Of a stretch of 64,000 nucleotides of DNA, positions 50,084-58,243 are shown in pieces. The translations under genes and the position numbers were made by a program. Numbering within the stretch: position 1 is the first letter of the stretch; each line of letters begins with the position of its first letter. The stretch comes from Oceaniovalibus sp. ACAM 378 (GTDB taxonomy: Bacteria > Pseudomonadota > Alphaproteobacteria > Rhodobacterales > Rhodobacteraceae), in contig NZ_VSJK01000008.1 of assembly GCF_008085915.1 (NCBI RefSeq), forward strand, positions 1 to 64,000, in the 5' to 3' direction. The notes under the pieces are model-generated. The model saw only the letters and a program-made list of their open reading frames with translations, searched no databases and had not been told where the DNA came from.

Positions 50084-50920
50084 TCAGCCGACAAAAGCCT
50101 TTTCGACCACATATTCCGCCGGATCGCTGTTGGCCCCTTCGCGCAGCCCGAACCCCTCAAGGATTGCCTTCAAGTCGGTGTTCAACCCCATGGACCCGCA
50201 AACCATGGCACGGTCGGTCTGCGGAGAGATCGGCATGATCCCCAGATCGGTAAAAATCTCGCCAGACCGCAAACGGTCGGTCACCCGGCCCATGCGTGCA
50301 CTGCTTTCACGGGTCGTGGTCGGATAATACAGCAACTTGTCGTCGACCAACTCGCCGATCAGCGGATCATCTTCCAGCGCCTCGACCAACTCCCTGCCAT
50401 AGGCAAGGTCAGCAACATCGCGACAGGTGTGGGTCAGGATCACCTGATCGTAATCTTCATAGGTCTGTGGTTCGCGGATCAGACTGGCAAAGGGAGCGAT
50501 GCCGGTGCCCGTGGCAAAGAACCACAGCCGCTTGCCCGGCAACAACGCGTCATGCACCAGGGTTCCGACGGGTTTGGGGCGCAGGATGATCTGGTCGCCG
50601 ACTTCGATATTCTGCAACCGGCTGGTCAGCGGACCGTCAGGCACCTTGATCGAATAGAACTCAAGCTCGTCGTCCCACGACGGCGAGGCAATGGAATAAG
50701 CGCGCAATAGCGGCTTGGCCCTGCCGGTTTTTGGGTCCGGATCGCCCGGCAGCCCGATCATCACGAATTCGCCCGACCGGAACCGCAGCGACGCGGGCCG
50801 GGTCACGCGAAAGGAGAATAACTGGTCGGTCCAATGGCGCACGGCGGTCACTGTCTGTGTGTCCGGCTGTCTATCGGGCAGGGCGGCTGTGGCAGTGGTC
50901 ATGGTCATACGTTCGTTCAT
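50084..50920 (-). CDS. fpr: Ferredoxin-NADP(+) reductase
   Basis: A 278-residue FAD enzyme of the bacterial ferredoxin/flavodoxin-NADP reductase class. The FAD motif is LLRAYSIASPSWDDELEFYSI, NADP binding uses FFATGTGIAPFASLIRE and MVCGSMGLNTDLK, and the C-terminal AEYVVEKAFVG covers the flavin as in Rhodobacter Fpr. It exchanges electrons between NADPH and ferredoxin, and could feed the ferredoxin-type sulfite reductase encoded nearby. Three in-frame ATG codons (50920, 50908, 50902) lack a clear ribosome site, so the start is uncertain by a few residues. Confidence 0.92.
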   Translation of the reverse strand: MNERMTMTTATAALPDRQPDTQTVTAVRHWTDQLFSFRVTRPASLRFRSGEFVMIGLPGDPDPKTGRAKPLLRAYSIASPSWDDELEFYSIKVPDGPLTSRLQNIEVGDQIILRPKPVGTLVHDALLPGKRLWFFATGTGIAPFASLIREPQTYEDYDQVILTHTCRDVADLAYGRELVEALEDDPLIGELVDDKLLYYPTTTRESSARMGRVTDRLRSGEIFTDLGIMPISPQTDRAMVCGSMGLNTDLKAILEGFGLREGANSDPAEYVVEKAFVG

Positions 50921-51013
50921 GGCAATTCGGCGAACTGGATGCGCCGCCCCTTTTCGTTAGCATTCAAATGGAAATCCCGAAAGCCCCGATCATCGATCAG
51001 GTGCCAAAGGCCG

Positions 51014-51433
51014 TCAGCCACGCATTCGCGCCTGATAGTCATGCGCCGTCCAGTCGGCACGGGCGCGCCACTGGTCCTCGGGTTGGCGGGCGGCAAGGGC
51101 ATCGTCAATCTCGACCTCGTCAAACCCCGAACGCCTCGCCATCGCATATTGATCGGCTATCACATGACCCCGCGCCCGCAACCGTCCGGTGAACCCCATT
51201 TGCCGCAGCCGCCGGGCAATGGTAAAACCGCGCCCATCCGTGAAAGACGGAAAGTCGACGCGGATCATCGCAATCCGATCCAAGTGCCCGCTTAAAATAA
51301 CCGGATCGTCCGACGATGCAAGATCGACCCCGGTATCCCCTGCTGCATCGTTTTCGCCCGACCCGTTGCTGGAGTGGAATCCGCTTTTCCAATCCTCAGG
51401 CCCAAATCCGCTGTCCGTGACGATGACACCCAT
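51014..51433 (-). CDS. DUF934 family protein of the sulfate assimilation cluster
   Basis: The 139-residue protein has the DUF934 core DRIAMIRVDFPSFTDGRGFTIARRLRQMGFTGRLRARGHVIADQYAMARRSGFDEVEID. The family accompanies cysH-cysI and is thought to be an accessory of sulfite reduction. The ATG at 51433 is chosen because family proteins begin M-G-V-I-V-T; an upstream TTG extension would add a basic stretch. It follows cysH by 72 bp. Confidence 0.8.
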   Translation of the reverse strand: MGVIVTDSGFGPEDWKSGFHSSNGSGENDAAGDTGVDLASSDDPVILSGHLDRIAMIRVDFPSFTDGRGFTIARRLRQMGFTGRLRARGHVIADQYAMARRSGFDEVEIDDALAARQPEDQWRARADWTAHDYQARMRG

Positions 51434-51505
51434 CGCTCCCCGCTTTCCGAAACCCTTTGGCTTCTTCTTTGTAAAAATACTCAAATTCCGCCGCCAGCCA
51501 AAGAT

Positions 51506-52246
51506 TCAGGGCTTCGCGGAAACCCGCGCCATTCTGCCGTCAATCAGATGAATGCCGCATTCGGCCTTATCCAGGCCCCGCCAGCGGCCGGCCCGCTCAT
51601 CCTCGCCCGGTTGCAGTCGCGTGGTGCAGGGCGTGCAGCCGATCGAACCGAACCCGCGTGCGATCAGCGGATGCCGGGGCAGGCGATTGTTGATGATATA
51701 GTCCCGCACATCGTCCGGATTCCAGTGGGCCAGTGGATTTACCTTGATCCGCGCACCGTCCCTCTCGAAGAACTCCAGCGACAGGCGCGTCCCGCCCTGA
51801 TACCGCTTGCGCCCGGTGATCCAGGCATCGAACGGATCCAGCGCGCGTTGCAACGGTTCGGATTTTCTCAGGGCGCAGCAGGCGTCGGGATCGGTGCGGT
51901 GCAGCATCGCGTCGTTATCGCGCAGAAAGGTCTGGTCGCGGTCGGGGCGCACAATGCGCACATCCGTCAGGCCCAGAGTCTCGGACAAGGCGGTCTGATA
52001 GCTCAGGGTTTCACGAAACAGCATTTCGGTATCCAGAAAGATCACCGGCAGGCTGCGGTCGATGACGCTGAGCATGTGCAAAAGCGCGACCGATTCCGCC
52101 CCAAAGGATGACACCATGGCGACACCCCCGACCGACGGGTCGACCAGCGCATGTTCCAGAACCGCGACTGCGCCGTGATGGGCATGGCGGCGGTTCAGAT
52201 CGGCCACCCGTTCGGCGACCGGGGCATGGGGAAATTCAAGCGGCAT
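51506..52246 (-). CDS. cysH: Adenylyl-sulfate (APS) reductase, thioredoxin-dependent
   Basis: The 246-residue reductase has a PP-loop region MVSSFGAESVALLHML and the cysteine pairs DACCALRK and IGCTPCTT, which bind a [4Fe-4S] cluster, and the catalytic ECGIHL near the C-terminus. The paired cysteines mark it as an APS reductase rather than a PAPS-only enzyme. It makes sulfite for CysI. The ATG at 52246 has TGAGGT upstream and overlaps the end of cysI by 11 bp. Confidence 0.93.
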   Translation of the reverse strand: MPLEFPHAPVAERVADLNRRHAHHGAVAVLEHALVDPSVGGVAMVSSFGAESVALLHMLSVIDRSLPVIFLDTEMLFRETLSYQTALSETLGLTDVRIVRPDRDQTFLRDNDAMLHRTDPDACCALRKSEPLQRALDPFDAWITGRKRYQGGTRLSLEFFERDGARIKVNPLAHWNPDDVRDYIINNRLPRHPLIARGFGSIGCTPCTTRLQPGEDERAGRWRGLDKAECGIHLIDGRMARVSAKP

Positions 52247-53900
52247 CGGCGCGTACCTCATCATAAAGCGCGGATTTGAACGGTGACAGGCCCAACCGGC
52301 GATAGGTCTGAAGGAAGGTTTCGCCCGGTCCGCTGCGCAGGAAAAGATAGGCCCGGATCAGACGCTCGACGGCAGGCACGATCGCATCCGCCGCAAACCC
52401 CGGCCCGGCCCGCTCACCGATGACGGTGGTTTCGGTGCCATCGCCGCCCAGCGTGATCTGATAATTCTCGACCCCTGCGCGATCCAGCCCGAGAATCCCG
52501 ATATGCCCCACATGATGATGGCCGCAGGCATTGATACAGCCCGAGATCTTGATCTTCAGCGGCCCGATCTCATGCTCCAGTTTCAATTCGTCGAACCGTG
52601 TCGCGATCTCCTGCGCCACCGGAATGCTGCGTGCGGTGGCCAGCGCGCAGTAATCCATGCCGGGGCAGGCGATGATGTCGGAAATCAGGCCGATGTTCGC
52701 CGTGGCCAGATCGGCGGCCTTCAGTGCGGCATGCACGGCTGGCAGATCGCCCTGCCTGACGTGGGGCAGGATCACGTTCTGTTCGTGGCTGATCCGCAAC
52801 TCGTCGTGGCCAAAGCGTTCGGCCAGATCGGCCATCACGCGCATCTGCTTAGATGATGCATCGCCCGGGGTTGCGCCGTGTTTTTTTAGCGATATCGAAA
52901 CGATGGCGTAACCGGGTGCGCGATGGCGACTGAGGTTGGTGTCGGCCCAGGACCGGAACACCGGATCGGCACCATAGGCTGCGGCGTATGGCCCAATCGG
53001 AGCGGCATCAAAGGCCGGAGGCGCAAAGGCCGCCTCGATCCCGTTCAGCAATTGCTGATCCACACCCGAAAACCCGGACCGGATCAGTGCGAAACGCTCT
53101 TCGACCAGACGCCGGATCTCGTCGATGCCGTGTTCATGCACCGTGATCTTGACCCGTGCCTTGAACTTGTTGTCGCGCCGGCCAAGCTGATTATAGACGC
53201 TGACGATGGCTTCGGCATAGGGCAGCAGATCAGCGCTGGGCAGGAAATCGCGGATCACTTTGCCGACCATCGGCGTGCGACCAAGCCCGCCGCCAATGAT
53301 GATTCGGTATCCGGTTTCGCCATCCTTCTCGATGATCTGAATGCCGATGTCATGAGAGCGGATCACGGCGCGGTCGGCCTTGGCCCCGGTCACGGCGATC
53401 TTGAACTTGCGCGGCAAGAATTGAAATTCCGGGTGATCCGTCGACCATTGGCGCAGCAGTTCGGCCACCGGGCGCGGGTCGGCCACTTCATCCGCCGCCG
53501 CACCGGCGAAATGATCGGCTGTCACATTGCGGATGGTGTTGCCGCTGGTCTGGATCGCGTGCATTCCCACATCGGCCAGTGCTTCCAGCATGTCGGGCAC
53601 ATCGCGCAATTTGGGCCAGTTGTACTGGATGTTCTGCCGGGTGGTGAAATGGCCGTAACCCCTGTCCCACCGGTCAGCGATCATCGCAAGCTGGTGCATC
53701 TGCCGCGAATTCAGCGTGCCATAGGGTATCGCAACCCGCAGCATATAGGCGTGGAGTTGCAGATAAAGCCCGTTCATCAGGCGCAGGGGTTTGAATTCGT
53801 CCTCGGTCAGGCTGCCGTCGATCCGACGTCCCACCTGCGCACGGAACTGTGCCACGCGGTTACGAACGAAGGCTGTGTCGAAGTCGTTATAGTGATACAT
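52236..53900 (-). CDS. cysI: Sulfite reductase, hemoprotein/ferredoxin type
   Basis: The 554-residue siroheme enzyme has two nitrite/sulfite reductase half-domains with YGHFTTRQNIQYNWPKL and RISHEQNVILPHV. The siroheme-[4Fe-4S] ligands are Cys-x5-Cys in CPGMDYC (near residue 412) and Cys-x3-Cys in CINACGHHH (near 453). It reduces sulfite to sulfide. The ATG at 53900 follows AAGGAG. The upstream leader contains overlapping hairpins. Confidence 0.94.
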   Translation of the reverse strand: MYHYNDFDTAFVRNRVAQFRAQVGRRIDGSLTEDEFKPLRLMNGLYLQLHAYMLRVAIPYGTLNSRQMHQLAMIADRWDRGYGHFTTRQNIQYNWPKLRDVPDMLEALADVGMHAIQTSGNTIRNVTADHFAGAAADEVADPRPVAELLRQWSTDHPEFQFLPRKFKIAVTGAKADRAVIRSHDIGIQIIEKDGETGYRIIIGGGLGRTPMVGKVIRDFLPSADLLPYAEAIVSVYNQLGRRDNKFKARVKITVHEHGIDEIRRLVEERFALIRSGFSGVDQQLLNGIEAAFAPPAFDAAPIGPYAAAYGADPVFRSWADTNLSRHRAPGYAIVSISLKKHGATPGDASSKQMRVMADLAERFGHDELRISHEQNVILPHVRQGDLPAVHAALKAADLATANIGLISDIIACPGMDYCALATARSIPVAQEIATRFDELKLEHEIGPLKIKISGCINACGHHHVGHIGILGLDRAGVENYQITLGGDGTETTVIGERAGPGFAADAIVPAVERLIRAYLFLRSGPGETFLQTYRRLGLSPFKSALYDEVRADAA

Positions 53901-53922
53901 GGCACTGCTCCTTGCGGGGGCC

Positions 53923-53976
53923 GCAATTCTCTTGGAGAATTGCATTGAGTTTTTCCTAGAAAAACTCGCTTTTTCT
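53923..53976 (-). promoter_or_regulatory. Competing hairpins in the cysI leader
   Basis: Two perfect nine-base-arm hairpins with three-base loops lie back to back: GCAATTCTC/GAGAATTGC (53923-53943) and GAGTTTTTC/GAAAAACTC (53947-53967). An alternative stem AGAAAAA/TTTTTCT (53958-53964 with 53970-53976) uses one arm of the second hairpin, so the two are mutually exclusive. The array sits in the 113-bp gap between the DUF2849 gene and cysI, 23 bp from the cysI start codon. Confidence 0.6.
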
Positions 53977-54013
53977 CAACTGAAGCGGCTTTCTTGCAAA
54001 AGCTTGCTTTGTC

Positions 54014-54313
54014 TCAGGCGGATTCCTGTTTCCCGTGGGCGTGGTTCGATGGCCCCCGGGTGCGAAAGATCTCGCGGAAATGCACAGGCTGCGGTCCGCA
54101 CTCGCCCAGTTGCGCATCTGCCAGATAGGCGCCCACAGCGACCGAGTGCTGGGACAGCGCGTGCAACAGGCGCAACTGCCCATGGGCCTCATCCTCGATC
54201 AGTTCCGCCTGTGCCATGTCGCGGGTCCAGCCGTCATCTTCGGTCAGCCAGATCGCGTCGCCTTCGATCAGGTCGTTTGCGGTGACGACTTTGGGAGTGA
54301 ATTCACGGCTCAT
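54014..54313 (-). CDS. DUF2849 family protein
   Basis: A 99-residue protein with the DUF2849 pattern: FTPKVVTANDLIEGDAIWLTEDDGW, LIEDEAHGQLRLLHA, VGAYLADAQLGECGPQPVHFREIFR. The family sits between cysG and cysI in alphaproteobacteria and is of unknown function, perhaps an accessory of sulfite reductase. Its start overlaps the cysG stop by four bases. Confidence 0.8.
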   Translation of the reverse strand: MSREFTPKVVTANDLIEGDAIWLTEDDGWTRDMAQAELIEDEAHGQLRLLHALSQHSVAVGAYLADAQLGECGPQPVHFREIFRTRGPSNHAHGKQESA

Positions 54314-55713
54314 GACAGGGCCTCCTTCAGCAGGTCCGGGGTGGCAAGGGCGGCTTCGGCGACGCGGGGCGCCAGACCGAACAGAGTCAGGGCTGGGCCG
54401 GTCATCGCGGCGCGGCTCAGCGTGGGTTCAAGCTGGGACAATGTGGTGCTGACGATCCGCTGATCGGCGCGCGAGGCATTTTCGACCACGGTCACCGGCG
54501 TTGATGGATCAGCACCGTGCATCAGCAATCGCCCCTGAATGAAGCGGGCGGATTTCTTGCCCATATAGATTGCGGCAACTTCGCCCGGGCGGGCCAGCGC
54601 CGCCCAATCGTGATCGGCAAAGCCTTTCATGTCGTGCCCGGTCAGGAACCGCACCGAAGAATTGCGCCCGCGTTGTGTCAGGCTCTGCCCAATCCCGGCG
54701 ACGGCGGCGCTGGCGGCGGTGATCCCCGGCACGACGGACCAGTCCAGTTCGGCGGCGTCACAGGCCTCGATCTCTTCATCCAGCCGCCCGAACACCGTCG
54801 GGTCGCCGGACTTCAGCCGCACCACATGGGCACCACCAAGCGCATGAAGGATCATCAGCGCGTTGATGTCGCCCTGTGCCATGGATGCGCCAAACCCTTC
54901 CTTACCGGCGTCTAGCAGCACTGCCTCGCGCCGGACGAGTTCAAGGATTTCGAGTGTCACCAGACGGTCGTGGATCACAACATCGGCCTCGTCCAGCGCG
55001 CGGCGGGCCTTCAGGGTCAAAAGGTCGGGATCGCCGGGGCCGGCACCGACAAATTCCACCCGCCCGGCGCGGGGTGCTGTGTTCAGATGCTGGCTCATCA
55101 GGGCGTCCAAAGCGGCGGGCAGGGCGGGCGCGCCCCCGGTTGCCATGGCGCGTGGGCCTGCGGAGAAGTAATATTCAGACCAGAACTCCCGCCGCGCCGC
55201 ACCAAAGGGCAGCGCATCGGCCCGGGCGCGGAACGCCTTGCCGATCCGCGCCAGAGTTCCCAGAGCTTGCGGCAGGCGGTCCTCCAGATCGCGTTTGATC
55301 GCGCGGGCCAGTACCGGTGCCGCACCTTCCGTGCCGATGGCGACGGTCACGGGGTCACGGTCGACAATGGCGGGGGTGATGAATTCACTGTCGGCGAGAT
55401 TGTCGACGATGTTCACCAGTGCGCCATCGCGCCGGGCCAAGGCAGCGACACGGGCATCTTCAGCCGCGTCCTCGTTCGCGGCATAGAACAGGGCGGCACC
55501 TTTCGCGTCGCCGGGCGCCATTGCGCGCAGTTCCAGCGTCAGCCGCCCGGAATGCGCCCATGCGGTGATTCCCGGCGCCGGATCGGCGGCAAGGACCGTG
55601 ATCTTCGCTTCGGTCTTGAGCAACAGCCGCAGCTTGGCCAGAGCCGCTTCGCCGCCACCCGACAGCACGATCCTGCGGCCTTCGACGGCAATAAAAATTG
55701 GAAAGTGTTTCAT
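54310..55713 (-). CDS. cysG: Siroheme synthase (multifunctional)
   Basis: The 467-residue enzyme makes the siroheme used by CysI. Residues ~1-200 are the precorrin-2 dehydrogenase/ferrochelatase domain (FIAVEGRRIVLSGGGEAALAKL, IVDNLADSEFITPAIVDRDPVTVAIGTEG). Residues ~215-460 are uroporphyrinogen III methyltransferase (VEFVGAGPGDPDLLTLKARRAL, DAGKEGFGASMAQGDINALM, VRLKSGDPTVFGRLDEEI, FLTGHDMKG). It is first in the leftward cysG-DUF2849-cysI-cysH-DUF934 series, divergent from an Lrp-type gene. Confidence 0.94.
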   Translation of the reverse strand: MKHFPIFIAVEGRRIVLSGGGEAALAKLRLLLKTEAKITVLAADPAPGITAWAHSGRLTLELRAMAPGDAKGAALFYAANEDAAEDARVAALARRDGALVNIVDNLADSEFITPAIVDRDPVTVAIGTEGAAPVLARAIKRDLEDRLPQALGTLARIGKAFRARADALPFGAARREFWSEYYFSAGPRAMATGGAPALPAALDALMSQHLNTAPRAGRVEFVGAGPGDPDLLTLKARRALDEADVVIHDRLVTLEILELVRREAVLLDAGKEGFGASMAQGDINALMILHALGGAHVVRLKSGDPTVFGRLDEEIEACDAAELDWSVVPGITAASAAVAGIGQSLTQRGRNSSVRFLTGHDMKGFADHDWAALARPGEVAAIYMGKKSARFIQGRLLMHGADPSTPVTVVENASRADQRIVSTTLSQLEPTLSRAAMTGPALTLFGLAPRVAEAALATPDLLKEALS

Positions 55714-55726
55714 GGTACGGCCTCGC

Positions 55727-55822
55727 TTGTTCTGAGATATTTATAGAACAATATTCCGCATCAGCGCCATATGCGCTTGCAAACAAGAACATATGTGCCG
55801 ACTGTCGGCTCAGATAGAACAT
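55727..55822. promoter_or_regulatory. Repeated AGAACA sites in the cysG-lrp gap
   Basis: TTGTTCT (55727-55733) and AGAACAA (55745-55751) form a perfect inverted repeat around 11 bases. Two further AGAACAT copies lie at 55786-55792 and 55816-55822, spaced 41 and 30 bp from the previous same-strand copy (about four and three helix turns). Multiple phased half-sites are usual for Lrp/AsnC regulators, which wrap DNA. Confidence 0.5.
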
Positions 55823-55849
55823 TATTACTGACCGGGGGAGGAATTGCGG

Positions 55850-56311
55850 ATGTCTGTCCGGATCGACGGTATGGATCGGAAAATACTGACTGCGCTGCAA
55901 CAGGACGCCAGCCGTTCACTGGACGATATTGCGCGTGAAGTGGGGTCGTCGAAGACCCCGGTGTGGAACCGGATTCGCAAATTGCGGGCTGCCGGGGTAA
56001 TCGGGCGCCAAACGGTTGAACTCAACGCCGAGGCGCTGGGGTTCGAGGCCTGTTTCTTTGTGCTGATCCGGACATCCGAGCATGAGGCCGGATGGCAGGA
56101 GCGTTTTCTGGCGACCCTGCGCGCCCGCCCCGAAGTGCAAGAGGCGCACCGTCTGGCGGGCGACATCGATTATATACTCAAGGTGCGGGTCAGGAACGCC
56201 CGCGCCTATGACGAGTTTTATCAGGCGCTGATCTCGGAGGTGCGGATCTTCAACGTCACTGCATTGCTGTCGATGGAAGAACTGAAATCGACCACCGACC
56301 TGCCATTATAG
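55850..56311 (+). CDS. Lrp/AsnC-family regulator beside cysG
   Basis: A 153-residue regulator: N-terminal HTH (residues 5-60, IDGMDRKILTALQQDASRSLDDIAREVGSSKTPVWNRIRKL) and a C-terminal RAM ligand domain (EVQEAHRLAGDIDYILKVRV). The ATG at 55850 has GGGGGAGG nine bases upstream. It is divergent from cysG, so it probably senses cysteine or another amino acid and controls sulfate assimilation. That is inference from position. Confidence 0.9.
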   Translation: MSVRIDGMDRKILTALQQDASRSLDDIAREVGSSKTPVWNRIRKLRAAGVIGRQTVELNAEALGFEACFFVLIRTSEHEAGWQERFLATLRARPEVQEAHRLAGDIDYILKVRVRNARAYDEFYQALISEVRIFNVTALLSMEELKSTTDLPL

Positions 56312-56546
56312 CCACGTCGCGCAGAAACGTCGTCACACCGCAGTTTTTCGGACTTGAGTTTTCTGCGCCATCGCGGCACAACCGCCGTCGTACAAAGGTT
56401 GCTTATCGGCAATCGGGGATGGCGGCTTTTGGCGCGGCCCCTTCAATCCGGTGGACATCCAATCAAGGATTTTGTACGGACGGACAAGGATCCCTGTCAC
56501 GAGGCAGAGCAAGTTGATTGTTCTGACGAATGGCGGGGAAAAGCAG

Positions 56547-56623
56547 GCTCGCATAGCTCAGCTGGATAGAGTGTCGCCCTCCGAAGGCGAAGGTCCCAGG
56601 TTCGAATCCTGGTGCGAGCACCA
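56547..56623 (+). tRNA. tRNA-Arg (anticodon CCG)
   Basis: A complete 77-base cloverleaf. The acceptor stem is GCTCGCA/TGCGAGC, the D-loop is AGCTCAGCTGGATAGAGT, the anticodon arm TCGCC/GGCGA encloses loop CTCCGAA (anticodon CCG), and the T arm carries GTTCGAATC. CCA is encoded at the end. It reads the Arg codon CGG. No integrase or duplicated 3' end is seen nearby. Confidence 0.96.
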
Positions 56624-57065
56624 CCGTTTTCTCTTCGATATCACGAATGTTGCGATGGCCACTTCCGGTTTTTCGGCCCGGACGGCAAAAGCTGACGTAG
56701 TGCCTATGACAATCTGTCGCGCGGCGGAGGCCGGGCAGAACCGGTCAATTGCGTGGATTGCAGTCAAGACGAGATTCATGCGTGTTTTTCGGGCGTTACC
56801 TGCCACAGCCAATGTCGGATCTCGGAACCGGCGACCGGGCCGGCATTATTCGGCGCCTTAAGACGCTCTTGCCATGCTGATCGATTTGACCGAAACGCTG
56901 TGCGCCAAAGCTGCCGGGGCAGGGTGGCTGACCTTGTACGTCGCTTGCCAGTTTTGTCGCTGCGGTTGTTAATTGTTTGAAAAAGTTAGATAAATGGCTA
57001 TCTTTACTTAATGGCCGACGATTTCGGCTTTACGACCAATCGGAACCGGCGGAAGGACCTGCGAC
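56624..57065. other. Gap before fnrL with no recognisable gene
   Basis: The 442-bp stretch has a short T-rich run just after the tRNA, AGATA/TATCT arms near 56990 and a GGAAGGA ribosome site just before the fnrL ATG. I see no FNR box, no supported ORF and no repeat. Short open frames here lack family resemblance. Confidence 0.4.
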
Positions 57066-57782
57066 ATGCGGATGGATATCCACAATAGCGAAGTACCTGC
57101 GCTTTGTCAGGCCTGCGAGGCGCGGCACGGGGGAATCTGTGGTGCACTGGAACCGCAACAACTGGTGCATCTGGGGCGTCAGACCCGACGGCGCGAGATC
57201 GAGCCGGGAACCGAGTTGATTGCTGCGGGGGTGCAGGCCGAGGGTTATGCCAATATCCTTAGCGGGGTTGTGAAACTGACCAGACTGATGCCCGATGGAA
57301 GGCAACAGATTGTCGGGCTTCAGTTCGCCCCTGATTTTCTTGGGCGACCCTTTGCCAAGGGAAGTGAAATCAGCGCCGAGGCCGCGAGCACGGTGCGTTT
57401 GTGCGCCTTTCCCCAGTCTGTGCTGGAAGGAATGGTGCGGCGGTTGCCCGCGCTTGAGAAACGGCTCTACGCGCAGGCGCTGCGGGAACTGGACGAGGCG
57501 CGAGAATGGATCATGATCCTCGGCCAGAAATCCGCGTCGGAAAAGGTTGCGTCGTTTCTGTTGCACCTGAGCAGCCATATTGATCCCTATGTTGACGGCT
57601 ACTCGGATAGGTTCGACATTCCCCTCACGCGCGCGGATATCGCCGATTTTCTTGGCCTGACGATTGAAACCGTCAGTCGCCAACTGTCCAGCCTGCGCAA
57701 GGCCGAGGTGATTTCGATCCATAAAAATCGCAGTATCGCGGTGCTTGATTTCACTGCGCTGGAAACCGCAGCGGCGCTTTAG
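57066..57782 (+). CDS. fnrL: Oxygen-sensing FNR-type regulator (FnrL)
   Basis: A 238-residue Crp/Fnr regulator. The [4Fe-4S] ligands are Cys14, Cys17 and Cys25 (LCQACEARHGGIC) plus Cys113 (VRLCAF), the positions of FnrL in Rhodobacter. The effector-type domain contains NILSGVVKLTRLMPDGRQQI and the HTH is RADIADFLGLTIETVSRQLS with the FNR-type E-x-x-S-R reading TTGAT. Loss of oxygen assembles the cluster and activates microaerobic genes. The perfect FNR box at 58092-58105 upstream of the cco operon is its likely target. Confidence 0.93.
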   Translation: MRMDIHNSEVPALCQACEARHGGICGALEPQQLVHLGRQTRRREIEPGTELIAAGVQAEGYANILSGVVKLTRLMPDGRQQIVGLQFAPDFLGRPFAKGSEISAEAASTVRLCAFPQSVLEGMVRRLPALEKRLYAQALRELDEAREWIMILGQKSASEKVASFLLHLSSHIDPYVDGYSDRFDIPLTRADIADFLGLTIETVSRQLSSLRKAEVISIHKNRSIAVLDFTALETAAAL

Positions 57783-58091
57783 CCGGGCATTTATCGGTCC
57801 CGTACAGGGGCGCGGTGCAATTCTGTTTCGCCCCAAGACCGGATGCCGCCACAGAGCCTGTCGTGTGGATGAATTCGCACAGACGGCCTGTCGCGGTCCA
57901 TGCCGCGCTTCGCGCCGGGAGCATGGGTGAACTACAACAACCATCGTGTTCCACAAGGTCATGCCGGACGGCGCAAGCGCGGGCGGGATGTTGGACGGCA
58001 CGTGCAAGGCAGTCTCCCTCCGATGCGGACAGCGCCAAATGGCGGAATTTCAAGGTCACGAGAACCATATGGCGGAAATCTCCATGGGCCT

Positions 58092-58105
58092 TTGATCTGG
58101 ATCAA
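58092..58105 (+). promoter_or_regulatory. FNR box upstream of the cco operon
   Basis: TTGAT-CTGG-ATCAA is a perfect FNR consensus palindrome (one more paired base on each side). It lies about 140 bp before the ccoI start and 310 bp after fnrL. The rest of 57783-58243 holds no supported gene. Confidence 0.9.
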
Positions 58106-58142
58106 AGTTCGGGGTAGCCTTTCATGGCACCCGGAGACGGAA

Positions 58143-58214
58143 CTGGCGCGGGTACCGCGCTGATGGCTGGCGCGGATAGCGCGGTTGGGGCTGGTGCGGA
58201 TAGCGCGGTTGGAG
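58143..58214 (+). repeat. Three tandem 24-bp repeats in the ccoI leader
   Basis: Three contiguous imperfect 24-bp units (58143-58166, 58167-58190, 58191-58214) all begin CTGG(C/T)GCGG. Units 2 and 3 differ at two positions; unit 1 is more diverged. Unit 1 holds CGCGG-GTA-CCGCG and unit 2 CGCG-GATAG-CGCG, so each could form a small hairpin. They lie between the FNR box and the ccoI ribosome site. The ccoI frame is closed by a stop at 58217, so the repeats are not part of the protein. Confidence 0.7.
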
Positions 58215-58243
58215 ATTGAGACCGGAATGCAAGGGCAGGCAAA

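Noticed and set aside
56547-56623. tRNA-Arg as an integration site of a genomic island
   Set aside because: No integrase gene and no second copy of the tRNA 3' end were found in the window.
58143-58214. 24-bp repeats as a CRISPR remnant
   Set aside because: The units are directly tandem with no spacers, and no cas genes are present.
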